64,000 nucleotides of DNA from JACKCB01 sp964452775 (lineage in GTDB: Bacteria > Chloroflexota > Anaerolineae > Promineifilales > Promineifilaceae): NCBI GenBank assembly GCA_964452775.1, contig CAYVQP010000008.1, positions 29,208 through 93,207 on the forward strand, read 5' to 3'. Below are positions 53,131 to 61,041 of the stretch, in pieces. The translations under genes were made by a program, and so were the position numbers. The stretch's first letter is position 1. Each line of letters opens with the position of its first letter. Below the pieces are notes generated by a model, which searched no databases, was not told where the DNA came from, and was given only the letters and a program-made list of their open reading frames with translations.

Positions 53131-53934
53131 TTAACTCGCCGGGGAGCCCAGAATATCCAGCAGGAAATCTCGACTGCGCAGGATCTCCTCATCGCTGCCG
53201 GCCTGCGGGGCGTGAATGACACAACATTTCAGGCGCGTTCTCCCCAGGGCCGGCAACAGGGTCGCCCAATCTGCCTCAGTTGGGGCGCATTGGCGTTCAT
53301 CGGCATAGTCATAGAGATGGGCAACCGCCAGCCGTTCGCCGGCTCTTTCCAGCCAGGTCGCCAGGTCGCCCCGGCTCAGCGCGCCGCGCACATCCATTGC
53401 CCAGCCGATCGCCAGGTCGTCGGTCACCTTTTGGATGCGCTCCGCCTCGTTGGTCAGCAGCGCGCCCACCCAATGGCTGCGATTCTGAATGGCCATCGTC
53501 ATCCGCCGGTTCACCGCCTGCGCCCAGGCTTCATCAAATCCTTCGATCACCGGCGGCGCTCCCCGCTCACGCATATAGCTCTCGAACCCGATTTCGCTGA
53601 CAAAGAGATCGGCCGGACGGACCACGTACACCTGCGCCCCCAACGTGCCAGCAGCGATGGCTCCCGACATCAGGATGTCCTTCCGCGCCCGCTCAAAAAA
53701 CATCTGTTCCTGGGTTAGCGGCGGAGAGCTGACCGACCAGACGCGCAGGCCCAGGTCGTCAATGTGCTTGCGCAAGCTGCGATAGAAGCGGGCGTTTGTT
53801 CGCCGGCGATAGCCGTAGCCAAATTCATCATTCTGTAGGTTGACTTCGACTGTCTTGAAACCCAGAGCAGCCGCCCTCTCCAACGCCGCCGGCGTCTCCC
53901 GGCCCAGCGTCTCACTGCTGATTGCAATCTGCAT
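53131..53934 (-). CDS. Sugar-phosphate isomerase/epimerase-like TIM-barrel protein
   Basis: The 267-residue protein is of the xylose isomerase/AP endonuclease 2 TIM-barrel type: it starts QIAISSETLGRETPAALE, has strands AAALGFKTVEVNLQN and AQVYVVRPADLFV and ends with LKCCVIHAPQAGSDEE. The expected acidic/His metal ligands are only partly recognisable. The start is taken at ATG 53934 (MQIAISS); an in-frame start at 53982 adds 16 residues and overlaps the previous gene. The substrate is unknown. It lies between a nitrilase-type gene and era. Confidence 0.7.
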   Translation of the reverse strand: MQIAISSETLGRETPAALERAAALGFKTVEVNLQNDEFGYGYRRRTNARFYRSLRKHIDDLGLRVWSVSSPPLTQEQMFFERARKDILMSGAIAAGTLGAQVYVVRPADLFVSEIGFESYMRERGAPPVIEGFDEAWAQAVNRRMTMAIQNRSHWVGALLTNEAERIQKVTDDLAIGWAMDVRGALSRGDLATWLERAGERLAVAHLYDYADERQCAPTEADWATLLPALGRTRLKCCVIHAPQAGSDEEILRSRDFLLDILGSPAS

Positions 53935-53971
53935 CAATGCATTTACCTCTTGTATGACTTTCGCGCCGGCG

Positions 53972-54820
53972 CTAGCCGTCAATAATACGCGTCAGCTCCC
54001 GCAGGGTCAGCTGCACGCGCTCATCTCGCAGCATCGGCAGCCGGATACGGGTGCGCCGGATCTGGTTCAGGTCCAGTTTCGCTTTGACCAGGTCCGGCTG
54101 ATAATAGGCGCCCTGAGCGACCATTTGACCTTCGGGATCGAAAACGCTTGACCCGCCCCAAAATGTGACCCCATCCTCAAAGCCGGTGCGATTGACATGG
54201 ATCACGTAGTTGGTAAAGATGCTGGCGTATGCCTGGCTAATATGTTCCACCCACACGGCGCTGCCGATCTTCTGCTCGGTTGCCAGCCCACGCCCCGGCG
54301 AAGCGGAGGTCAGAATGAGAATGTCCGCCCCATCCAGCCAGAGCAGGTATGGCGGGCTGATGTGCCAGAAATCCTCGCAAATCAGTATCCCCACCCGGCC
54401 AAAGCGAGTGTCAAAAGCGCGCACCGCATCGCCCCAGGCAAAATAGCGCCCCTCGTCAAACATACCGTAAGTCGGCAGATAGACCTTGCGGTGCAGATGG
54501 ATCAGGTTTCCCTGCGACAGATAGGCGGAGGCGATGTAGAACTTGTTCCGCTGGTCGCCTTCCACAAAACCGACGACCAGGTCCAGGTCCCGGCTGGCGT
54601 CCAACAGGCGAGCGAAGACCGGATCCTTGTAAGTGGGCTTAACCGCCACGTCAAAAGCGAGATCGCGCAACTGATAGCCGGTCAGGGACAGCTCCGGGAA
54701 GATGAGCAATTCGACTCCCTGATCAGCGGCCTCTTCGACCGTGCGCAGATGCAGCTCCAGGTTGGCCTGAACATCGCCCAGAATGGGCGTGATCTGGGCA
54801 AGACCCACGTTGAGATTCAT
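53972..54820 (-). CDS. Carbon-nitrogen hydrolase (nitrilase superfamily, NAD synthetase glutaminase-like)
   Basis: The 282-residue protein has the catalytic triad of the superfamily: Glu in FPELSLTGY (about residue 44), Lys in HRKVYLPTYGMFDEGRYF (about 112) and Cys in VGILICEDFWH (about 149). Sequence style in the PTYGMFDEGRYF segment is that of NAD+ synthetase amidase domains, but no synthetase domain follows. The product could be an amidase of small substrates. It follows the lgt-like gene (38 bp apart), in a run of four minus-strand genes ending with era. Confidence 0.88.
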   Translation of the reverse strand: MNLNVGLAQITPILGDVQANLELHLRTVEEAADQGVELLIFPELSLTGYQLRDLAFDVAVKPTYKDPVFARLLDASRDLDLVVGFVEGDQRNKFYIASAYLSQGNLIHLHRKVYLPTYGMFDEGRYFAWGDAVRAFDTRFGRVGILICEDFWHISPPYLLWLDGADILILTSASPGRGLATEQKIGSAVWVEHISQAYASIFTNYVIHVNRTGFEDGVTFWGGSSVFDPEGQMVAQGAYYQPDLVKAKLDLNQIRRTRIRLPMLRDERVQLTLRELTRIIDG

Positions 54821-54858
54821 GCTACGTACATCCTCTATCGAGATGCATTGACCGGAAG

Positions 54859-55623
54859 CTAATGATCACCTGAACTCAATTCGTCGCCTGGACCGCGTCC
54901 CGCCAACAGCAGACAGAGTGCGGCAACAACGCCGGCAAGCAAGTCAACAAGTACCGCCAGGGGAACCGATCCCACGACGGCAACCAGGTCTCCGCGCCAG
55001 ATTCCGACCACGGCCTGGCTGAAACTGAGCAGACAGAGCGTCAACCAGAAGAGTTTGCCGGTTCGCAGCCGATTGCGCAGCGCCCAAACAATCGCAAAGC
55101 TGCCCAGCGCCACAAGCATGCCCAACAGTTGCGTCTGGTAACGCATGGCGGTCACCCCAAAGGTGTCCGGCAATGCGCCAGCCAGCAGGCCGGCCACGGT
55201 TTCCCGGCCATAAGCGCACCCTTCCAACCAGCACGCCGGCCAGGCAAACAACGCCAGCAGGGCTATGGCCGGGGCAAAGAGGTCCCCGTATACGAGGAAA
55301 CGCCGGCGCCGCCATTTTGCCCAGCCGTAAAGCGCTGCCAGCCCGCCCAGCAGACAACCATGATAAGCCAGCCCACCTAGCCAGAGCTGCCCGATCTCGC
55401 CTCGATGAACCTGGAAGTATTCCCAGTTCGCGCCCACGAAGACGATTCGCCCGCCGGCAACCGCGCCGGCAAACATGATCAGCGCGGCATCAATCCAATC
55501 CGGGTAGTTTCGGGAACGGGCCTGCCAGGCGGTCAATCCCAGGGCGGCAAGCAGCCCAAGGCTGATGATTACTGTATAGCTGTAAAGAAAAAATGGCCCA
55601 TAGCGAGTTAAGATTGGGACCAT
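54859..55623 (-). CDS. Divergent prolipoprotein diacylglyceryl transferase (Lgt)-family protein
   Basis: The 254-residue integral membrane protein has Lgt features: GGRIVFV, LAYHGCLLGG with the conserved His (E. coli His103 position) and YGRET, in a framework of about seven hydrophobic segments. However, the Lgt signature GRIGNFINGELYGR reads FAWPACWLEGCAYGR, so the essential Arg and Asn (Arg143 and Asn146 in E. coli) are Trp and Cys. It is therefore probably a paralogue with changed or lost activity rather than the housekeeping Lgt. It is the first gene of the lgt-like, nitrilase, TIM-barrel, era unit. Confidence 0.75.
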   Translation of the reverse strand: MVPILTRYGPFFLYSYTVIISLGLLAALGLTAWQARSRNYPDWIDAALIMFAGAVAGGRIVFVGANWEYFQVHRGEIGQLWLGGLAYHGCLLGGLAALYGWAKWRRRRFLVYGDLFAPAIALLALFAWPACWLEGCAYGRETVAGLLAGALPDTFGVTAMRYQTQLLGMLVALGSFAIVWALRNRLRTGKLFWLTLCLLSFSQAVVGIWRGDLVAVVGSVPLAVLVDLLAGVVAALCLLLAGRGPGDELSSGDH

Positions 55624-55632
55624 GGTTGGCTG

Positions 55633-55661
55633 ATCTTAGTCGAAGTCAGGCGGCGCGGCAA
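55633..55661 (-). promoter_or_regulatory. Candidate promoter of the lgt-like operon
   Basis: On the minus strand TTGCCG (55656-55661), 17 bp and TAAGAT (55633-55638) precede ATG 55623 by nine bases, giving an almost leaderless transcript. Each box matches four of six consensus bases. Confidence 0.4.
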
Positions 55662-55840
55662 CATCAGATGGGACTGTGGTAGATAACGTTGGCCGCCATT
55701 GGTAGATTGCATCATCTATCCATTGCCGGTAAACTAAGGTCAGCGGCCAGGATGCAGTTCGCCCGTCTGGCCGTGGCTGCTGAGAGCAAATCTTGCTCCA
55801 GGGGCCGTTCCGCGCTCCTATCCAACTCTCGGAGGTGTAA

Positions 55841-56932
55841 ATGGATGTCGAGATAGTTTCATTACAGGAAACGGAATTGAAGCCTGTTCGCCGGACCAAC
55901 CTGGGTTTCGGCAAGATCTTTTCCAACCGTATGTTCACCCAGCGTTATTCGCCTGAGATGGGTTGGCATGACGCTGTTATCGGTCCATATGCTCCATTGG
56001 AACTGGACCCGGCGACGGCTGTACTACACTACAGCCAGACGATCTTCGAAGGTATGAAGGCCTATCGCCGGCCCGACGGCGACATCAACCTCTTCCGGCC
56101 CTGGGAAAACATGAATCGCTTTAATCTCTCTGCGCTTCGCATGGCCATGCCGCAGGTGGACGAAGAAGAGCATCTGGAAGCGATCATCAAGCTCATCGAA
56201 CTGGAGCAGGACTGGGTGCCTGATCCGCCCGGCACGCTGTACATCCGGCCGGTCATGCTTGGCGTTGATCCCGCATTGGGTGTGCATTCCAGCGCCGAAT
56301 ACCTGCATTACATTATCGTGGGGCCGGCCGGCAATTACTTCCGCGAAGGCTTCAATCCCATCGCGGTCTACATTACGGACAAATATGTACGCGCCGTGGA
56401 TGGCGGCACGGGCGAGGCCAAGACCGGCGGCAACTACGCTGCCAGCCTGGTGGTCTCCGACGAGGCGCGAACCAAGGGTTACACCCAGGTGCTGTGGCTG
56501 GATGGCCGGCAGCGGCGCTACATCGAGGAAGTCGGGGCGATGAATATCTGCTTCGTATATGAGGGCGATCACATCGTTACCCCGGCGCTCAGCGGCAGCA
56601 TCTTGCCGGGCGTTACCCGCCTGTCCGTGTTGCAGCTTGGGGAAGACCTGGGCTACCGGGTTAGCGAGGCGCGCCTCGATGTGCACCAAGTGCTGGCTGA
56701 CATCGAGAGTGGACGCATCACAGAAGTCTTCGGTTGCGGCACTGCAGCGGTAATCGCCCCGATTGGCAAGCTGGGCATGAATGAGAGGGAATACCTGATC
56801 AATGACTACGTGTGTGGGCCGGTCGCCCGCCAGCTTTATCGTGAGTTGACCGACATCCAGTTTGGCCGCGTGCCTGATCGCTTCGATTGGACCTTGCGCA
56901 TCCCGGCCACGGAGAGCATGCCGGTTATCTAG
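55841..56932 (+). CDS. ilvE: Branched-chain amino acid aminotransferase
   Basis: IlvE transfers the amino group between glutamate and branched-chain 2-oxo acids in leucine, isoleucine and valine metabolism. The 363-residue class IV PLP enzyme shows VLHYSQTIFEGMKAYRR and FRPWENMNRFN near the N-terminus, and the PLP-Lys segment GGTGEAKTGGNYAASL (about residues 188-203), together with EVGAMNICFVYEGD and SGSILPGVTRLSVL. This is the class II BCAT pattern. The start ATG at 55841 has GGAGGTG in front. The 217-bp leader upstream is rich in structure but has no identified riboswitch. A palindromic hairpin follows the stop. Confidence 0.93.
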   Translation: MDVEIVSLQETELKPVRRTNLGFGKIFSNRMFTQRYSPEMGWHDAVIGPYAPLELDPATAVLHYSQTIFEGMKAYRRPDGDINLFRPWENMNRFNLSALRMAMPQVDEEEHLEAIIKLIELEQDWVPDPPGTLYIRPVMLGVDPALGVHSSAEYLHYIIVGPAGNYFREGFNPIAVYITDKYVRAVDGGTGEAKTGGNYAASLVVSDEARTKGYTQVLWLDGRQRRYIEEVGAMNICFVYEGDHIVTPALSGSILPGVTRLSVLQLGEDLGYRVSEARLDVHQVLADIESGRITEVFGCGTAAVIAPIGKLGMNEREYLINDYVCGPVARQLYRELTDIQFGRVPDRFDWTLRIPATESMPVI

Positions 56933-56959
56933 ACAACGCTTGCCCCAAAGTGGTTCGCG

Positions 56960-56992
56960 AAAAGTCCGACTTTTGCTAAAAGTCGGACTTTT
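56960..56992 (+). terminator. AAAAGTC..GACTTTT hairpin after ilvE
   Basis: AAAAGTCCGACTTTT (56960-56974) and AAAAGTCGGACTTTT (56978-56992) form a perfect 15-bp stem with a 3-nt loop and T-rich ends. Each arm is a near-palindrome. Confidence 0.85.
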
Positions 56993-57010
56993 GCGTTCCT
57001 TGGACATAAA

Positions 57011-57049
57011 TTGACAGCGAACGCCGCCAGCCTGATAGTTTCTGGCGGC
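57011..57049 (+). promoter_or_regulatory. Thiolase promoter with an overlapping inverted repeat
   Basis: TTGACA (57011-57016), 17 bp and GATAGT (57034-57039) form a promoter. GCCGCCAG (57023-57030) and CTGGCGGC (57042-57049) are perfectly complementary and flank the -10 box, so repression by a dimeric regulator is likely. Confidence 0.65.
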
Positions 57050-57113
57050 CTATCCGGATAGACTTGACGAAGTATTCACCGGGCCGAGATCGTCCGGCGC
57101 TGAGGAGTTTAGT

Positions 57114-58259
57114 ATGCGTCAAGTAGCGATATTGGGGGTGGGCCAACTACCGGTGCGCGAGCACTGGGAGACCTCAATACGGGAAATGTGCGTGGATGCC
57201 GGGCGGGCGGCGATGACCGACGCCGGCGTCGAGCGCGTTGATGCCATCTACATCGGCAACATGACCAGCGGCACCCTCAATCAGCAGCGACAGTTGGGCG
57301 CGTTGGTCGCCGATTTCATGGGCCAGTGGGGCGTCGAGGCGGTCAAGATGGAGGCCGCCTGCGGTTCCGCCGGCTCCGCCCTGCGACAGGGCATCCTGGC
57401 AATTGCCGGCGGGACAATGGACCGCGTCCTGGCGATCGGCGTGGAGAAGATGACCGAGACCGGCGGGCGCGCTACCACCACCGCCCTGGTCGGCGCGGCC
57501 GACGCCGAGTACGAGGCCGAGCACGGGGTCACTTTTGTGGGCCTGAACGCGCTGATCATGCGCCGTTACATGCACGAATACGGCTACCAGCAGGCCGATT
57601 TCGCCCCCTTCGCGCTAAACGCCCACGCCAATGGGGCCAGGAATCCCTATGCCATGTTTCGCGAGCCGCTTTCAGCGCGAGCCTATCAGCGCGGGCGGGT
57701 TGTCGCCGACCCGATCTCGCTCTACGATGCCTCGCCCATCGGCGACGGGGCGGCAGCCGTGCTGCTCGTCCCCGCCGAGCAGGCCCCGGCAGCCGTGCGC
57801 ATCATCGGTTCGGCGGTGGTCACCGATACCGTTTCCGTGCATGACCGGCAAAACCCGCTCTGGTTGGCGGCGGCTGAGGAATCGGCTGCCCGCGTCTACC
57901 AGCAGGCGGGCATCGGGCCGGATGACATTGACCTCTTTGAAGCGCACGACGCCTTCAGCGTGATGGCCGCGCTGTCGCTGGAAGCGTGCGGCTTTGCCGC
58001 GCCAGGGCAGGGCGTACGGTTGGGGCTGGAGGGCGAAATCAAGCCGGCCGGCCGGGTGCCGATCAGCACCATGGGCGGCCTGAAGGCTCGCGGCCACCCG
58101 GTCGGGGCCACCGGCATCTACCAGGTGGTCGAAGCCACGCTACAGCTCCGCGGCGACGCCGGCGAGGCGCAGATTGACGGCGCGCGCATTGCCCTGACCC
58201 AGAACATCGGCGGCAGCGGCGCGACCGTCGTCACCCATGCGTTGCAAGCCCCCGGCTAA
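57114..58259 (+). CDS. Thiolase-family protein (SCPx/archaeal-type)
   Basis: The 381-residue protein is a stand-alone thiolase. The active Cys lies in AACGSAG (Cys83), and the catalytic His in GGLKARGHPVGATG; the second Cys position near the end reads NIGGSGA, as in the archaeal and SCPx-like group rather than in typical beta-oxidation thiolases. The reaction is probably acyl-CoA condensation or cleavage; the substrate is unknown. GAGGAG at 57102-57107 supports ATG 57114. No DUF35 partner is adjacent, and no beta-oxidation genes are near. Confidence 0.88.
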   Translation: MRQVAILGVGQLPVREHWETSIREMCVDAGRAAMTDAGVERVDAIYIGNMTSGTLNQQRQLGALVADFMGQWGVEAVKMEAACGSAGSALRQGILAIAGGTMDRVLAIGVEKMTETGGRATTTALVGAADAEYEAEHGVTFVGLNALIMRRYMHEYGYQQADFAPFALNAHANGARNPYAMFREPLSARAYQRGRVVADPISLYDASPIGDGAAAVLLVPAEQAPAAVRIIGSAVVTDTVSVHDRQNPLWLAAAEESAARVYQQAGIGPDDIDLFEAHDAFSVMAALSLEACGFAAPGQGVRLGLEGEIKPAGRVPISTMGGLKARGHPVGATGIYQVVEATLQLRGDAGEAQIDGARIALTQNIGGSGATVVTHALQAPG

Positions 58260-58268
58260 GTGGGCATA

Positions 58269-58330
58269 AAACCCCGCAGGTCTCTCAACCCCATCCTGGA
58301 GCGAACATATTGCTCAGACCTGCGGGGTTT
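58269..58330 (+). terminator. AACCCCGCAGGTC-type hairpin after the thiolase gene
   Basis: AAACCCCGCAGGTCT (58269-58283) and AGACCTGCGGGGTTT (58316-58330) form a perfect 15-bp stem around a 32-nt loop. Confidence 0.8.
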
Positions 58331-58366
58331 GTACAGTGATTTGGCCAGTAAATCACCAACCAAGTC

Positions 58367-59563
58367 ATGCTCCATACAGTAATGCCATCAGCTTCTCCCG
58401 CGGCCGGCTTCACAGAGCGCGTCGCGGAGCTAGTCCCACATTTTCAGCGCCAGGCGGAGTTTGCGCAGGGCTATTCACCGCTTTACGCCCACCTGTTCCG
58501 CCTATTCGCCGGTTGGTTGGCGGCATCGGAAGCTCGTTCCGACCCGCTGGTTCTGTGGTTGGCGACCGCTGCAGAGGGGAGACACGCCTTTTCGGCGCCC
58601 CTCCTGCTGCTGGCCGGCCTGCACCGGTTAGTCCTGTCCAACGCGGGGAGCGTGGCGGCGTTGTCTCGATACTATCCAACTGTGGGTGGCAACGCCGAGC
58701 CGGATGATGCCCTTCCGCCCATCCTCCGCGACGCTATTCTGGCGCATCAGGCAGAACTTGCCGGCTTCATCCAGACCAACGACGTGCAGACCAACGAGAC
58801 CAGCCGCGGACTGGCCTGGCTGTTGCCGCTACACTACTGCCCGTGGGAGCGAGTGCAGATCGTTGACCTGGGAGCCAGCGCCGGCCTGAATCTATTGGCC
58901 GATTACCGGCGCTACCGCCTGGAAGATGCCGGCGGCCGTCGCCTGCTTGAAATCGGAGCCGGGCCGTCGCCGCAGTTCCTGACCATCTGCCGGGGGGAAA
59001 TGAAACCATTGCCGGCACCCGGCCCGCTCCCCCGCATCATCCAGCGCCTCGGCTGCGACCTGCGCCCGTTTCCGTTGGGCAGCCCAGACCACGAGCTGAC
59101 CCTGATGTCCTTCGTCTGGGCCGACCACCCCGAACGGCTGCAACGCCTTCGCGAGGGCATTGCGGCTTATCGCCTCGCGCAGCAGAGCGACGCGCCTGTC
59201 CGGCTCCAAGCAGCGCGCCTACCCGACGACCTGGAACGCTTCTTAAGAAGCATCGTCCCCGCAGCTCCGGTGGTGCTTTATAACACCTACATGACCATCT
59301 ACCTGGAGGATAAGGGCTCCTCCATGCGCCGGATAATCGGTGAATGGGCCGTGGAACAGAATCAGCCGGTGCTCTGGTTGCAGTGGGAACCGGCATACGG
59401 CGGAAAGGTCGCGCCCGAGTATGGCTGGTGCGCCTGGACTGCTGACCTGTGGGAAGCCGGCAAACACATCCACCGGCAGTTGGCCTGGGTGCATCCGCAC
59501 GGCGTGGAGGCGCAGTTCGAACCGGAGGCGTTGAGTTGGCTCACCCTTCTGCCCCGGCATTAG
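58367..59563 (+). CDS. DUF2332-family protein
   Basis: The 398-residue protein matches the DUF2332 pattern: an N-terminal helical part with FQRQAEFAQGYSPLYAHLF, a central IVDLGASAGLNLLAD segment that resembles the nucleotide-binding motif I of SAM-dependent methyltransferases, then RGEMKPLP and LYNTYMTIYL. A methyltransferase-like activity is possible but not shown. An alternative start at ATG 58382 is equally possible. The gene begins 36 bp after the terminator and ends before the MFS gene, which has its own promoter. Confidence 0.85.
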   Translation: MLHTVMPSASPAAGFTERVAELVPHFQRQAEFAQGYSPLYAHLFRLFAGWLAASEARSDPLVLWLATAAEGRHAFSAPLLLLAGLHRLVLSNAGSVAALSRYYPTVGGNAEPDDALPPILRDAILAHQAELAGFIQTNDVQTNETSRGLAWLLPLHYCPWERVQIVDLGASAGLNLLADYRRYRLEDAGGRRLLEIGAGPSPQFLTICRGEMKPLPAPGPLPRIIQRLGCDLRPFPLGSPDHELTLMSFVWADHPERLQRLREGIAAYRLAQQSDAPVRLQAARLPDDLERFLRSIVPAAPVVLYNTYMTIYLEDKGSSMRRIIGEWAVEQNQPVLWLQWEPAYGGKVAPEYGWCAWTADLWEAGKHIHRQLAWVHPHGVEAQFEPEALSWLTLLPRH

Positions 59564-59577
59564 GCGCCTATGTTCCG

Positions 59578-59605
59578 TTGGCTTTCCTGCCGAAGTTGCT
59601 AAAAT
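59578..59605 (+). promoter_or_regulatory. Promoter of the PucC-family transporter
   Basis: TTGGCT (59578-59583), 16 bp and TAAAAT (59600-59605). A TTG codon lies exactly seven bases downstream of the -10 box (59613), as in the leaderless promoters, while the preferred ATG is at 59640. Confidence 0.5.
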
Positions 59606-59639
59606 CCCGGGTTTGAGATTTCACTACAGGATCAGTTTC

Positions 59640-61007
59640 ATGTCCAGCGCCCCCGACACAATCACCCCCGGTAGCCCGGCATTCCCCCTGGGCAAAGTCT
59701 TGAGACTCAGTACCTTCCAAATCGGCTCAGCCATGGGCGATATTCTCACCGCCAGCGTGTGGAATCGGGTGATGATTGCCGATCTGGGATTGCCCGCTTG
59801 GCCGATCGGCCTGTTGATCGCCTTCCGCTACCTGCTCGCCCCGCTCAGCCTGTGGGCCGGCAGCCGCTCAGACAAGCAGCCAATCCTGGGCTGGCATCGC
59901 ACCTCCTACATCTGGTTGGGTCGCGGGCTGATGGTGTTGTCCTTTCCTCTGTTGGGCGCAAGCGTCAGCCGCCTCTCGCACGCGCCGGACGATATTGCCG
60001 GCTGGGCGCTGGCGATCGCCTGCTTCCTGATGTACGGCGTGGGAACCTTGATCTCCGGCAGCCCCTTCCTGGCCCTGGTCCGTGATTCAGTGCCCAGCGA
60101 AAAACAGGGGATGGCCATCGCCATGGTGGAGACAGCCCTGATCATCTTCTTCCCGGTCACCGCCATTGCCTTCGGTCGCTGGATGGAAGTCTACAATGAG
60201 CAACTCTTCTGGCAACTGGTAATCGGCACTGCGGCCATTGGCGCTTTCTTCTGGTTCGTGGCTATTGTTGGCCAGGAACGGCGCGGACCGCGGCATGCTC
60301 CGGCGGCAGATCGCAACCATGCCGGGATGCGGGACACCCTGCGCAAGATCCTGGCCGACAGGCGCACGCGTCGCTTCTTCATCTTTCTCTCGCTGGCCAC
60401 TTTTTCTGCCTGGATGCAAGACAACGTCCTCGAACCTTTTGGGGCGGATGTGTTTGGACTGGATGCCGGCCATACGACCCGCTTTACCGGCTATTGGGGC
60501 GCACTCACGGTCATCACCCTCATCGCCGGCTTCATCATCTGGCGCAATCGTCCACCGGAAACGCTCACCAACGTGACCCGGGTCGGCCTATTCATCATGG
60601 CCGCCGGTATGGTGCTGCTGGTCCTCTCCGGCCTGGGTCACATCAACGGCCTACTCATCCCCGGTCTGATGATCTTTGGCGCCGGCTTTGGCCTTTACTC
60701 TTTCGGCGGCCTGAGCCTGATGGCGGTGATGTCCCCTGATCCCAATGCCGGGGCTTACCTGGGTCTGTGGACGATTTCCATCCTGGTCTCCAAGGGTTTG
60801 GGTACATTTGCCGGCGGCGTGATCCGCGATCTCTTTTATCTGGGCTTTGGCAGTTCAGCCGGGTTGGCTTATGGCGCCGTCTTTCTGCTTTCCGCCTCTG
60901 GGCTGGCGGTCGCGGCCCTCTGGTTGGGCGGGCTGGATGTGATCGGCTTTGCCCGCGACACCGGTCGCATGGACTCCAGCAAGGATTTGCAGCCGGTGAG
61001 CCTTTAA
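59640..61007 (+). CDS. PucC/LhaA-like (BCD family) MFS transporter
   Basis: The 455-residue protein has about 12 hydrophobic segments and the PucC-like opening LRLSTFQIGSAMGDILTASVWNRVMIADLGLP, followed by LAPLSLWAGSRSDKQPILGWHRTSYIW. This is the BCD (bacteriochlorophyll delivery) group, first known from photosynthesis gene clusters but also present in other bacteria. No other photosynthesis gene is visible here. The start is ATG 59640 rather than TTG 59613. It is convergent with dinB, 34 bp apart. Confidence 0.8.
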   Translation: MSSAPDTITPGSPAFPLGKVLRLSTFQIGSAMGDILTASVWNRVMIADLGLPAWPIGLLIAFRYLLAPLSLWAGSRSDKQPILGWHRTSYIWLGRGLMVLSFPLLGASVSRLSHAPDDIAGWALAIACFLMYGVGTLISGSPFLALVRDSVPSEKQGMAIAMVETALIIFFPVTAIAFGRWMEVYNEQLFWQLVIGTAAIGAFFWFVAIVGQERRGPRHAPAADRNHAGMRDTLRKILADRRTRRFFIFLSLATFSAWMQDNVLEPFGADVFGLDAGHTTRFTGYWGALTVITLIAGFIIWRNRPPETLTNVTRVGLFIMAAGMVLLVLSGLGHINGLLIPGLMIFGAGFGLYSFGGLSLMAVMSPDPNAGAYLGLWTISILVSKGLGTFAGGVIRDLFYLGFGSSAGLAYGAVFLLSASGLAVAALWLGGLDVIGFARDTGRMDSSKDLQPVSL

Positions 61008-61041
61008 CGTTTCCGGCCCGCGTCCTAAACCTCAAGCCATA

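Noticed and set aside
55624..55840. T-box or amino-acid riboswitch before ilvE
   Set aside because: A CAGGGGCCGTTCCGCG-like segment faintly resembles a T-box, but no specifier loop, AGAGA or anti-terminator arrangement could be aligned.
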